DNA of 64,000 nt from Neocallimastix lanati (nom. inval.) (taxonomy: Eukaryota; Neocallimastigomycota; Neocallimastigomycetes; Neocallimastigales; Neocallimastigaceae): contig JACVTC010000062.1 in assembly GCA_016946835.1 (NCBI GenBank), positions 629,501 through 693,500 on the forward strand, written 5' to 3'. Position numbers and translations under genes: made by a program. How positions within the stretch are numbered: the stretch's first letter is position 1; every line of letters begins with the position of its first letter. The notes beneath the pieces were generated by a model that searched no databases, was not told the origin of the DNA, and saw only the letters and a list, made by a program, of their open reading frames with translations. This document shows, in pieces, positions 24,101 through 37,375 of the stretch.

Positions 24101-24420
24101 CTTTTTAAGTAATTAAGATATTTATGGTATGAACGGAAATCATCATTTTTACCAAAAAAAAAAAAAAAAAAAAAATTATTTAATAAAAATAAAAATAAAA
24201 TAGAGAAATAACATTTATAAATTATATATTTTGTGATGTCCATTAAACTCTCTAAATAATATTTGATTTCTCTTGAATTCGTTGTTTGAAAAAGAACGAT
24301 TATATATTAAGATACACTTTGAAAGAAAGAAGGACAATGAAAAGAAGTTCTTCGTTACCATATCAATTTGTCATTGACATTAACCCTATTGGTTATGAAG
24401 TTATTTGTTATTTTTACAAT

Positions 24421-24505
24421 CCAAAATAGATAAATAAGGATAAATAGGATAAATAGGAAGAAAATATATAAAAATAATGTTCTTATACTTATTAAAAACA
24501 AAATG

Positions 24506-24539
<34 letters not shown>

Positions 24540-24802
24540 GGTCATTATTGAAATTCTAAAGATTTTTGATCTAATATTAGAAATAAAGTAAAAAAACATT
24601 TAAATTTCCTATAAATAATGGATTGATCTTTTATACTATAATATGATTTTTATTCATTTACCGAAGCACTTTGTTTGTAAATCCTCAAAGAAAACAAACA
24701 ATACTAAAAATATGAAGGTCTCGAGAATATACATAAAGTATACTCATAGCAATACTTTTCTTAATAAAACCTTTGAAATTATTAAGACAGTCTTTAATTT
24801 TT

Positions 24803-24854
<52 letters not shown>

Positions 24855-25427
24855 ATCGTATGAAACAAGTCGATACACTATAACATACCCTTATTGAGTA
24901 ATAATTGAATACTCTTAATATGTTTTTTTTTATTTTATTTTATTTTATTTTATTTTATGTTTTATTTTTTATTTCTATTTTTATTTCTATTTTTATTTCT
25001 ATATATTTTTATTTCTATTATTATTCTTATTTCTATTTCTTATTTCTATTTTTATTTCTATTTTTATTTATATTTTTTTTTTATTTATTTAATTTTCTAT
25101 TTTTTTTTTTATTTATTTATTTTTCTATTTTTTATTTTTTATTATTTTTTTTTTTTTTATTATTATTTTTATTTTTTATTTTTTTTTAACTTATATTTTT
25201 TTGTTTTTTAACTTATTTTTTTTTAACTTGTTTTTTTATTTTTAACTTATTTTTTATTTATTCAATTATTCATTTTTTATACATTTTATATACACTTTTC
25301 ATCCTAAATTTAAATATAAGAGAAAGAGAAAAAAAAATTCTTTGATCAAAAGAATTAAAATTTTAAAAAACTAGGTATATATATCTAGTTAAGAAAAAAA
25401 AATTAATAAATATGTAAATCTTAATAG

Positions 25428-25461
<34 letters not shown>

Positions 25462-25692
25462 AATTACTTTATATATAATTTATATTTTTGTTTTCTAAAA
25501 TCTAAAAAAAAAGAATCTTTAATAGTAGAATAAAATAAATTTATAAAAATTATACTAATGATAATAATAGAATAATCATTTAATATTTTATAAATATTTT
25601 TTTTTTTTAAATTATTAATAAAATATTTTGTATTTATTAAAAAATTTTTTCTTTTTTTTTTAATTATTAAATTAGTTCCTCCTCTATTTATT
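24421..25692. other. A+T-rich flank with long poly-T and TTTTA arrays
   Basis: Poly-T of about 50 nt (24804-24853), TTTTA/TTTCTA arrays (24925-25200), and poly-T at 25431-25460. No gene. The 3' end of the membrane-protein gene B lies at 25693. Confidence 0.6.
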
Positions 25693-27349
25693 TCATTTTA
25701 AATAATTCCAATCGTTTTTCGAACTATTAAAATTATTATAATCATTTATATTTTTGTTTTTATTGGAATTCACTGAATTGTATTGATTTGTGTTGGAATC
25801 CTTTGGTGAAGTATTATTCATTAAACTAGTATTGAACAGAAAGTTATTATTATTTTGAATTGAATTAAAATTGCTATAGGTACTACTTAAAATGGGTTTA
25901 TAATTACTTCCTAGATTTTGAGAGTAAAAACTATATCCTGTAGAAGAATTAAGAGTATTCATACTGTTTTCATTTAAAGTATTATATTGAAATTTAGAAT
26001 TAAGTTTATGACTGTTACTTGATTTGTACGCACCACTTCCATTATTGTCACTGTTACTGTTATAGCCATAACTTTTACTATTTCCTGAATAGGATTCTAC
26101 ATTAGATTGTGTATATTTTGAATGGATTAAGAAGATTTGATCAATAAAGATCATATAGTACGGTATGTTGGCAACAGATTGTCTGATTTCATCAAATGAA
26201 AAATTCAAGTCATCATAGTCGTAAGCTTTTAAGTAATAGAATTTCGCAATAATAGTTACGGAAACCAATGGTAAAAATATCATGTTAACCACTGACGAAA
26301 TAAGAATTCTATATTCAGAAATAGATTTAAATTTCTTAAAAAATCCAAAATGAGATTTCGTCACCTGGAACACATTCTTTTTTAAGACATAATATACGGA
26401 AATATCATACAATACGGAAGAATATATGATGATTAAATGAATAGCCCAATAATAGAAGTAAAAGTAATTGACATGTTGTTTTCTATAAACACCATCCTCA
26501 TCATAAAGAGCCGTAGGTTGAAGACAAAAATGGCAAATAATAATTGCTAATTTGGATATATTAAATATGGCACAGGCACAGTACACAAGTCTTATCGATT
26601 TATTCTTTACCACAGCTTTTGTACGAAGTAACGGATACCAGTCTCCACAAATTTCACCTGTAAACCATAATAAAATTCCCAAATGTCTTGTGATTACCCA
26701 TTTCATTGGATGCATCTCAGAACTACCTGAATCAACTCTACATGTCAAAGTTTTAACACCATTAACTTGTTCCCAAGTGTTAGCATAATATCGTGGAAAT
26801 AAATCCCCTAATTTATCTACAAGATCACCCATTGAACTATTAATTATATATAAATATATATATATAAATATTCAATTTTTATTAGTCTTTTATTTATAGA
26901 TTTTTTTTTTTAATTTTATTAATTTTTTTTTCCTTTGTTTTTTGTTTTTTGTTTTTTTTTTTCTTTTTCTTTTTTTTTTTTTATAATTAACTTTTTTAAA
27001 AAAAAAAGAAAAAAATAAAAATATTATAGTATATTTACCGTAAGACAAAATGAGCTAAAATAATTTTCATAACAGGCTTCTTAAAATTAAATTTATGTAA
27101 GATAAATATTAACATTGTCCAGTAGAAGAAAAGAAATTTAAGAGGTCTGTGAAGAGCATAAATAATAACTCTAATTACTTCAATTTTATTATTTAATTTA
27201 GCTTGATCATCAAGACTATTCATATAATCTATGTAACATGTCATATTGGTTCCTTTACTAAATAACCATTGAAAATAACCTGCATTCAATCTATCAGTTT
27301 CAATGAACGAATGTCTCATTGATTCATCAATATCATTCGGTGATAGCAT
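25693..27349 (-). CDS. Multi-pass (about 7 TM) membrane protein, paralog B, two exons
   Basis: Exon 1 is 27039-27349 (ATG at 27349). The intron is 26837-27038 (GTAAAT...TAATAG) and exon 2 is 25693-26836; the in-phase join gives about 484 aa. It aligns with paralog A (12703-14642) along the whole membrane domain, including N-F-K-K-P-V-M-K-I-I-L-A-H-F before the splice site, L-G-I-L-L-W-F-T-G-E-I, DWYPLLRTKAVVKNKSIR, F-K-K-F-K-S-I-S-E-Y-R-I-L-I-S and Y-Y-M-I-F-I-D-Q-I-F-L-I. Intron position and phase are identical. The C-terminal tail (from about residue 340) is Ser/Asn-rich like that of A but lacks the long Asn run; both end in W-N-Y-L-K. That shared terminal motif after a divergent tail suggests it is functional. 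Function unknown. Confidence 0.87.
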
Positions 27350-28564
27350 TTTTATATTATTGTAAATTATTGTATATTACTTTAAATTATTTTTAACAAT
27401 TTATATCTTATATATATTACAAAATTATTTTTTTTTTTTTTTTGCTTTTTGTTTATCTTTTTTTTTTTTTTTTTGTAATATATATTATATATAATTATAA
27501 TTATATATAATATTTTTTTATTATTATTTTATTTCTTTTTAAAAAATATTATTTTTATTAATCAGCAAATATACTATAATTCACTAAAACTTAATAATAA
27601 TACATTCCAAATACTTTTTTTTAATTTTATAAGCATTTAAAAAAGAAAAAAAAAGAAAATATAACGAATTTATACTTTTTTTTTTTTCTTGTAATAATTA
27701 TAAAAGTTGATTAAATCATTTTTACCTTTAATTAGGTATACATTTTTTTTAATTAATTAAAAAAAAAAAAAAAAAAAGTTAATATATATTATTTTATTAA
27801 AATGAATTAATTTTTAATACTACTTAAAATTTTTAATATAATTTTTAATTTTCCATATTTAATTGTTTATTATTTATATATTAAATATTAATAATAGGAT
27901 TACGAAATTTATTATTCTTTAAACTTTTATTTTACTGATAAATGCTACACAATTATTTATTTATTATTGATTTAAATGTAATAACCTTAATACTTATTTT
28001 ATTTAATAAAATTATAAAATTTTATTTTATATATATATTATACCCTTCATATATTACAATATACCGTAATTAATTAATTATTTTTTTTATTCCTATTTAA
28101 TTATATGTAGATCAATTACATTGTTTTTTTTTTTTTTTTTATTTTTATTTTTGAGAAATTTCTGCCAATATTCCAATATTAAAAAAGTGAAATTTGGAAT
28201 ATTTATAATCATCTAGAATTTTTTAAAAAAAAAAAAATTAAAAATGAACAATAAAATAAATGGAAAAAGAAAAAAGAAAAAAGAAAAAAAAAGTAAATAA
28301 ATAAAAATTAATATTAAATATCCATAACTTATAAAAATAATATTAAAAGATAAAATAAAATTAAAAAATTAAAAAATAAATAATGGCATAAAAAATTAGT
28401 TTAATAAAATATTATAGTATACATAATATAAATTCTATTAAATAATCTATTTTTATAATATATTGATTTATCAATTAAAAGTATATTATTTTAAATGAAA
28501 TTTAAAATTTTACCTTTTTAAAAAAAAAAAAAAAAAAATTCCTTTCCAACAAATTATAAAATAA

Positions 28565-28598
<34 letters not shown>

Positions 28599-31500
28599 TT
28601 TTCCTCATCATCTCATATAAATAATTTATGGTTTAAAGAATATAATAAAATTTATTAATATATATAACTTTAAAAATTTTAATTTATTTATTTATTTATT
28701 TATTAAATTATTTATTTATTTATTTATTTATTAATTAAATTATTTATTTATTTATTTATTAATTAAATTATTTATTTATTTATTTATTAATTAAATTATT
28801 TATTTATTTATTAAATAGTTACTAATTTAGTAAATATTTATATGTTCCATCATCAAATCATGTATTTTGATTTAAAAGGAACAAATCATCATTTAATTAT
28901 AAAATTTTTAATATAAATATAAATAAAGTTTGTTTCTGAAATAAATTAAATAAATAAATTAATAATTTCATGATATTCATTGAAATATTTTTTGATATTT
29001 ATTTAGAAATAATGGTTTTATAATTGTACTCTATCAAAAATTCTATTTAATATGAATATTTAATTTATAATTATTTCTATTTTTAATTTTTTTTTTTTTT
29101 TTTTAACTGACATCATTAATTGTTGAAGTACAAAATATGTATTCTATTACAATAAATATGAATAATTATGTATTCTATTACATTAAATCTTAATGGAATA
29201 TCTAGAGAATTTTTTCTTTTATGTTTATTTTTATTTTTATTTTTTATGTTTATTTTTATTTTTATTCTTACTCTTATTTCTAAATAATATAATTTAAAAA
29301 TAAAAATTCTTCTAAAGTTAATGCTCATTTCGTTAATAAAATTATAAAATTATATATATTATATATAATTAATTTATAAAATATAAATTTATAAATGTCA
29401 ACCCATATCAAATAAATTAAAATAAATAAGGATAAAAATTCATTTTAAAATAGTTATTTATTATTTTTTAATATACTATTAAATTTTTATTTGGTAAACA
29501 TATCTATCTTATCATTTAATTTATAATCCAAGAATTAATTTATGGGAAAACTAATAAAATTATTTTAATAGACCTACTATACTATGAAAAGTATTGTTAT
29601 TTATTATATATAATACAATTCATAATGAAAATACCAAGACTATGACCATAACAAAAAAAAAATGATAAAAAAAATAAAAGTAAGAAATAATAAAAATATA
29701 TAATTTATTCATGCTAAAACAAAAGAAATATATTCTGTTAATGTATATTGTTAAAAAAAATGATATTTATTATATATAATATAATTTATAAAGAAAATAT
29801 TAAAAGTATAACCACAATTAAAAAAAAAAATAAAAAATACAAAAAAAGAAACACTAATGAAATAATTATATAATTTATTTATATTAAAAAATAGGAAATA
29901 TATATTCTTTTAATTTAAGAAAAAAAAAAAAAGTAAAACAATAAAAAACAATATGAATATAAATAAGATAATATAATAATAATTATATAATAAAATTATT
30001 ATTATTATTATAGTCAATATTATTCAACTAACTGAAAAAAAAAAAAATAGAAAAAAAAATATATTGTATAAAAAGTTTTTTCTTTCTTTTAAAAACTTTT
30101 ATATATATATAGATAAATTTTTAGGTTCTAATATTACATATATAAATTTATGTTTTTTAATTCTATAATTATTAAAATTTGTTTCAGTGTTTGATTTTAT
30201 AAATTAAATATATTATTTAATATAAATTTATAGTTCATTATTTTATAATTAATTTTAATTTATTTTGTGTTACAGTTTCTCATTTTTCCTTGATTTTTCA
30301 ATTTATTTATCCTTTTTTTTTTCTATTTTATTTTTAATTTTTTATAAATATTTTTATTTTTTTTTTCTTATAAATATTTTTATTTTATTTCATTTTATTT
30401 TATTTTTTTAACAATTATAATAATCTATTTTTTTTATTTACAATTAATATTTATTTATTATAATTATTATTAATAATTCAATAGATTTTGCTCTTTAAAT
30501 GAATTCGAATGTTCTTAATAAATTACTGGAAATGATAACTTTATTTAATTTATCTATTAATTTATTGATCATTATTTATTTTGTCAAATTGTTTATATAT
30601 TTATAGTTATTCACTTATTTATTGAACTAATATATAAATTTATATTATATATTAAATAAAACATATTAAATTAGTATTTAATACTTATATAGTAATAAAT
30701 AAAAGTACAAATTAATATCTATCTCTCATTGTTTCTATATATGTTAATGCCAACCAAAGATATCGGTTTCAAGTAACAAATATTAATAATCTTAGCTTTA
30801 AGAAAAAAAAATTTTTTTTTCTTTCTTTAGTTATTAATTAAATTTTTTATTACGTAATAATAACTTATATTAAACTATATTATTTATGTAATAATGATAA
30901 CTCACCGTTCCATTCCATAATTACTTTCGGGAGAAATTTTATTTAGTTTTTTTAAGGTTATACTTTTATTTAATGTTAAACTTTTATTTAATGCTTAATT
31001 GTTAATAACTCCTCTCATTTATTATATAATATTTTAGTTCTTAAAATATTTTTAAACTCTAAAAAAAACAACTTATTAATTTCTTTTATAGTAATAATTC
31101 TTTTAGTAATTACTACTTTAAAAGTTATTTAAATCTATTATTGGAAATATCAATTTTGTTATAGTTATTTAATCAAAAAATGCTTGAAAATATTTCATTT
31201 TATATTAATAATAATGCTAATATAATAAAATGTTATTTAATATTTATAACAATAAAAGAAAAATATAATGAAATACATCCTAACTAATTTTATGTTTGTA
31301 GTGTGATTTAATATTTGATACAATCCACAATTATAAATTTATACCTAATTTTCCTTTTGGCATAAATATTAATATATTTATAATATTATATATTAAATAA
31401 TTTTAATATTGATTAAGGTTTTTATTTATATTTTATACCAATAGTTTATTTGTGTTACATCATTCAAGATATATTAATTTATTTTTATTTATTAGTTTTT

Positions 31501-31609
31501 TTTTTTTCTTTTTATAAATAAATCTCCCATAAAATTCAAGCCTAAAGAAAAATCTTTTAGTTATAAATATAAATATCTAATATTACATTTATTTATTAAT
31601 TAATTAATT

Positions 31610-31647
31610 AATTAATTATTTATTTATTTATTTATTTATTCATACAT

Positions 31648-31702
<55 letters not shown>

Positions 31703-31705
31703 TAT
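31610..31705. repeat. (TTTA)n microsatellite
   Basis: About 22 TTTA units with one 'ttcatacat' interruption. Confidence 0.85.
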
Positions 31706-33139
31706 TTATTCGGACTGCTATTCTTTATTCAAAAAAACAAAAAGAAAAAAAAAGAAAAAGAAAAAAAAATTCAATAAATCTACTAATAGAAGTGTTTAAT
31801 AATTATTGCCATTATTTTTATTTATAATCATTATTATTATTCATTTATTTTATTTATCTTTTATTTATACTTTTTATTTTATTTTTTAATTATACTTTTT
31901 TATTTTATTTATTTTCAATTTAATTTTTTTCATTTTATATATTATTAATATTTCAAGAATAAAAAAAAATAATTTTTATTCATTAAATAATTTCTTTCAT
32001 TATTAATAAATAAATAAATAACAAAAAGAAAATAAATTAATATATATGTATATTATCTAAAAAAAAAAAAATCAGCTCTAGAACTCTATAAAGTCAAGAA
32101 AAAAAAATAGAAAAAGAAATAAAAATAATAATTAATATTAATATAATAGAAGAAAGGGAAAAAAGGGAAAAAAAATAAATTTAAATTAATGATATAAATT
32201 ATTTAAATAATCAATATATATCTCATCAAATATATAATTTACTAGTAATATATAATTAATAATATATATTTAATTTGATAATTAATAATCAATTTAAAAT
32301 ATATATATTAATAATATAAAAAATGAAACAAATTAAATTGAAAATAAAATAAAATAAAATAAAATTAATAGTTGAAATATAAATGTAAACTACAGAAATA
32401 AAATAAAATATAATAAAATAAAATAAAAAAATAAAATAAAATAAATAGTTGAAATATAAATGAAAAGTACAGAAATAAAATATAATAAAATAAAAACTAT
32501 AAAACTATATTTAATAAAAAATATTTAATTAACTGATATAAAACATAAGTATATATAAATGTTTTATACTATTTTCAATAAATTTTATCTCCTATTTATT
32601 TATAAAATAAATTGATATAAATGATAAATATAAATTTCTTTTATAATAACGTCCTCCAACCTAATTTTATATTTTTTATATTTCTAGATAATAATAAATA
32701 ATAAATAATAATAATTAATAATAAATAATAAATAATAAATAATAAATAAAATGAAAATAAAATGAAATAAAATTGAAATAAAATAAAATTTACTCTATTA
32801 TAACTAATAGGAGATTAAATAAATTATTTTTATGGTAATACAAATATATATTATTTAAATAATTTTATTATATAGTATTATATATTAATTATTAAAATTT
32901 TAAATTTTAAAAATTTAATTTTATATTTATTAATAAAATAAATTCATAGAGAACTTTCAGAATGTACTAGCATTTTATCTTTTATATAAGGTTTTTCAAC
33001 TTTATGCTATTTTTATTAACATGTGTTGTAATGTTATTAAGCATGTTATATCGTCATGTCTGTATACAAAATTCATTTTTGTATACAATATCAAATGGTG
33101 ATATATTTAAATTAAAAATAAAAACATAATAAAAACATA

Positions 33140-33177
<38 letters not shown>

Positions 33178-33539
33178 ACTAAATACATATTATTCGTACT
33201 TTAACGGTATGTACTAATAAAAAATAATAATAATAAATACATATATATATATTTATATTTATATACGAAAATGAAAAACCAAATATAATTTCTTCATTTT
33301 TTAAACGAAAATTATAAATATTTTGTTGTAACACATTATATAATTATATAATTATGTAAGAGATTATATATAATTATGTAATTTCATATCTAATATACTT
33401 TTAAATTATCTAATTATCTAAATACGTAATTGTTAACTTATTAATTTCATAAAATTTTATTTTTTATTTTTTTTATAAAAATAATTCCTATCAAGCATAA
33501 ATTTATGTTAATTATTTTAAATAAACTTATTTTTGTGTA

Positions 33540-33860
33540 TGAAACAAAAATTACACTCATTTCTGTACTACATGTTCAAATCAAGCGGCATATTTGAGTC
33601 TTCATTACAATTGACATACATAAATTTCATTTTTTTTTTCTCTTTTTTTTTATTTTATTTTTACTTCTTGTGTGTATCGCCCTTATTTTCAACACCAACC
33701 CCTTAAGAGCATGGAAATATTGAAGTGGTCTTGAAACCTTCATATCCTTTGACATAGGCGGATATTGTCTATGCTGGACGCCTTTATCAAGTATTCAGTT
33801 TTGGCGCTCTGACATACGTATTATTAATGAGAATTTTCCAGTACACTTTTTCTAACAATA
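33540..33860. other. Higher-complexity island, possibly worn coding or element DNA
   Basis: About 300 bp with much lower A+T than the surroundings, for example 'cgcccttattttcaacacca' and 'ggcggatattgtctatgctg'. Short frames are open on both strands (plus: A-D-I-V-Y-A-G-R-L-Y-Q-V-F-S-F), but none is long and no family is recognised. Confidence 0.3.
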
Positions 33861-33961
33861 TATATATATATTAAATAATGAATTGTAATAACTATATTTT
33901 GTTTTGAAAATTAAATGTTAATTTCATTATATTGATAATTTTTATTACACTTATTTTGTAT

Positions 33962-34012
<51 letters not shown>

Positions 34013-34424
34013 TTTTATTATTAATAATTTATTTTATTTTTATTAATTCTTTATTATTTTATAATAATTTACTATTTATTTTATTTTATTTTATATTATA
34101 TTATATTATATTATTCAATCTATATTTTAATAATATTCATATTCTGCTATTTATTTTATTTTATTTCATTTTATTTTATTTTTTTATTCAGAAAGAAAAA
34201 AAAATAATATTGCCTCATATTATTTTATATTTTCTCATTTTCTAATAAAATATAATAAAGTAATTTTTTATTAAATAATTATTTATTTCAAAATCTTAAA
34301 AAATATATTAATAATAAATCAATCAATACAAAATGATAATTATTTTATAATAAATTGTTAAATTAATTAAAAAGATAAAATATTAAAAAGTTAATAATAA
34401 TAATTCATAAACTAATTATTCAAT

Positions 34425-34605
<181 letters not shown>

Positions 34606-34784
34606 AACTAATATTATGAATTAAAATCGAAGAAATCTAATAGATTAATTAAAAAGATAATCTAACCAAAATTAATTTTAAAAATGAATATTAAAAAGAA
34701 TATTAAAATGAATATTGTATTACCTACTACAAATATTTTAAAAAAAAAAAAAAATTAAAATAAAAAATAATAAAAAAATAAAAT

Positions 34785-34985
34785 CAGATATATATTCTTA
34801 TTTCCACATAGTGCTTTTCTTATCAAGTAAATACCATTGGGCTCTTTAAAATTAATATTAACATGACATTCATTAATAAGATATTGAAGGATATCGAATG
34901 CATCCGAATTAAAGGAATATATTAATAAATATTGATTATTACTTCAATTCCATAATTAGGATTTGCACCATATTCAAATTAATAG
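34785..34985 (-). pseudogene. Ankyrin-gene fragment, copy 1
   Basis: On the minus strand with frame jumps: F-E-Y-G-A-N-P-N-Y-G, then S-F-N-S-D-A-F-D-I-L-Q-Y-L-I-N-E, then H-V-N-I-N-F-K-E-P-N-G-I-Y. These are ankyrin-repeat fragments. The same order and nearly the same DNA occur at 37520-37735, on the other side of the copia element. Confidence 0.6.
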
Positions 34986-35102
34986 TTATATATATTAATT
35001 ATAATTTTTTTTTTTTTTTGTAGTAAATAATATTGGATACTGGATATTGAGTACTATTAATCATTAATCAATTAATCTAATTCATTATTTAAATTTTTAA
35101 AA

Positions 35103-35149
<47 letters not shown>

Positions 35150-35164
35150 AAATAACATAAATTA

Positions 35165-37375
35165 AATTTATTATTTTTTATATTTGTTAAATATAACACT
35201 TAAAATCATAAATGATATTTATATTTTGTTATGAGTTTATTTATTAATTTTATTGTTTTTAACATTAAGAAAGACTTATTCATTTAAGAATATGTTATTA
35301 CGTATTATTTATAATTATTTCTTTATAATAGTCTAACATTATTGGTAAAATTTAACGTTTCATTGTATTATAACTATCGAATAAAAATATTTTACACTTA
35401 ATAATGTAGTTTGATGTGCAATGTAATTAAACGCATAGCTGCGATATTTAACATTTCCCTTACATTGGATTTTTTACTTCACTTCCATGATGAAATCGGT
35501 CAAGGATTTAAGCTTAGGTCCAGAAATACTTATAATTAATGGATCTGCCATCATTGATTTAGAACCAATGAGTGTTAATTTAATTTCAATTTTTATAATT
35601 TCATCTTGAACATACTTGTAATTTATGTCCATATATTTACATTCTCACTTTTTGTTTTCATTTTCTAGCTATATCCTTACATGGTTTATTTTCTATTCTA
35701 ATATTAATTCTTATGTTTTTGATGAATATATCATTTACTAATTGTTTTACCCATGTAGCTTGCTTTGCACATTCTATTAAGCTTGAATATTCGGCTTCTG
35801 TGCTTGATAAGGCTATATTTTTTCGGAGTAATTGATTTCCATAATATTGGACTATTTTCCTAATACAAAATATATATATCCTGAAGTGGATCTTCTTTTA
35901 ATTTCATCACCAGGAAAGTCTGCATCACAATAAACTCTTAAGATTTTCTTTCTTCCGTCATAATGGGCTGAATAGTCCTTTATACTTTTATAATGTATTT
36001 TAAAAAATGAATACCTGTATTCAGATCACCTTTTGTTGAATTCTCAGAAAATCTTACAGCTTGATTTACTGTAAATGCTATATTTGGTCTGGTTTTTGTT
36101 GATGCATATAATAGAGATTCAATTAATCTTTTATAATCCATCTTATTAATTTTTTTCGAGAGTTTTCTCTATCTTCTAATTTTTACATTAATATATGGTT
36201 GTTTAAATTATCTTAGTATTATTTAGACTATAGTTAGTTTGCATTTTTTCAATATAATCTTTTTTAATTAATTTTTTATAGCCTTTTTTTTTTTTTTTAA
36301 TAAAATTAACTCCAATGATTTTGTTTGCTGTTTTATCTGTGGAGACTTTGTATTTATATTTTATCTTTGTAACAACTTTGGTAGTTTCTTTATTCTCTCC
36401 TGCGATTAATATATCATCAACATAAAGTATTGGTAATAATAATAATTTATTATTTTTATATTTACCAAATAAGCAATTATCTGTATTATATTGAATTAAC
36501 CCAATTCTTCTTAAGAAAACTCTGAGATTTCGTAAAAATCATTTTCTTCCAGCTTGTTTGAGTCCAGAGAAAGCCGTTTTGCAATAATTCAGATTTTTCC
36601 GCAACTGAAGCTTTTATCACCGATTGGAATTTGAACATAAATTTTCTCACCTAAATTAACACTCAAATATACAGCTTTAACATTGCTTTGTCATAAATCT
36701 CATTTATATATTGATGCAATAGCAATTGTTAATCTAAAATAATTCATTTCTACTGTAGGAGGAGAATAGGTACAGGTGTTATTAATTCTTTTAATTTATC
36801 AAAAAAAACCTTCGACGACCAATCTTGCTTTATATATACCATTATCTTTAATAGAAATAACCCATTTAACATCGAGTAGTTTGATGCCTTTTGGAATATT
36901 TTTGTTTTCCTCAATTTTTTTCATAACATTATTTTCATATAAATTTTGCAATTCTTTGTTTATTAGATCTTTCCATTCTTTGTTTATTGGTCTTTATATC
37001 TTTTAATATTCTTTGATATATAATCACCCAATTCTTCAGAATCAAAGAATAATTTTAAATCTGAATATCATTTGGGAAAGTTGATGTCTTGATTATATTT
37101 GAACTTCCTGTTGTTATTGAGTTTTCTAATTTAGTCATTTTTTAATGTGACTATTAATATTTCTTTATGTTAACATATAATGAATGTTTAATATTTTATA
37201 TATTGAATTTTGATATTAACAATTGTTAATGAATAATTGAATCCGTGAGACTCTTAATATGTTAAATAAAACATTTAAAATCAGAAATGATATTTACATT
37301 TTATTATATGTTTATTTATTTATTTTATTACCTATACATTAAGAAAGATCAATTCATTTAAGGTTATATCATTAT
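35165..37375 (-). mobile_element. Decayed Ty1/copia element inserted in an ankyrin gene
   Basis: Low-coordinate LTR at about 35165-35453; truncated high-coordinate LTR at about 37246-37375. The two share 'tgttaaat', 'acttaaaatcataaatgata'-type blocks and 'aacattaagaaaga'. A purine-rich tract in element sense lies just inside the 3' LTR (35454-35464). Minus-strand coding relics are in the correct order for reverse transcriptase and RNase H. The 5' LTR lacks its outer part, so the element cannot be complete. Confidence 0.8.
35470..37140 (-). pseudogene. Copia reverse transcriptase-RNase H polyprotein relic
   Basis: Minus-strand reading with frameshifts gives L-Y-V-D-D-I-L-I-A-G-E-N (about 36395-36430), the RT catalytic motif with both Asp residues present. 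Next come Y-A-S-T-K-T-R-P-N-I-A-F-T-V-N-Q-A (about 36060-36110) and Y-C-D-A-D-F-P-G-D (about 35905-35935), the RNase H acidic site. Then A-L-S-S-T-E-A-E-Y-S-S-L-I-E-C-A-K (about 35770-35820) and finally M-M-A-D-P-L-I-I-S-I-S-G-P-K-L (about 35510-35555). Frameshifts and stops occur between all of these. A 76-codon plus-strand frame at 36776-37006 is the antisense of this relic. Confidence 0.8.

Larger units (their letters stand above)
20190..24420 (-). mobile_element. Decayed and rearranged LINE (non-LTR retrotransposon)
   Basis: Read on the minus strand with frameshifts. At 23890-23930 there is Y-F-T-W-A-R-D-G-R-S-S-C-I-D-H-A-L-F, and then S-D-H-F-P-L-I at about 23790-23815, matching the end of an APE-type endonuclease. 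At 23660-23695 there is R-Q-G-C-P-L-S-P-I, and at 23545-23580 L-F-A-D-D-I-V-L-V-A-S, both hallmark motifs of LINE reverse transcriptase. I-N-K-C-T-T-L-V-V-K-P and Y-L-G-I-P-F-type pieces follow at 23480-23330. A separate RT segment, V-Y-G-P-D-R-I-L-M-E-F-F-K-A-L, lies at about 21185-21232, out of order. The part from 22900 down to 20190 holds other coding-like fragments (for example near 21605-21808 and 20200-20350) that cannot be assigned. The upstream patch 24230-24420 may be earlier endonuclease sequence. It is not a functional copy. Confidence 0.7.

Noticed and set aside
29116-29328. 70-codon Lys/Asn-rich minus-strand frame
   Set aside because: Low-complexity A/T repeat translation with no homologous feature.
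33680-33860. Possible tRNA or small RNA gene in the higher-complexity island
   Set aside because: No cloverleaf, A-box/B-box pair or terminator arrangement could be drawn convincingly.
36776-37006. 76-codon plus-strand frame
   Set aside because: Antisense of the copia polyprotein relic.
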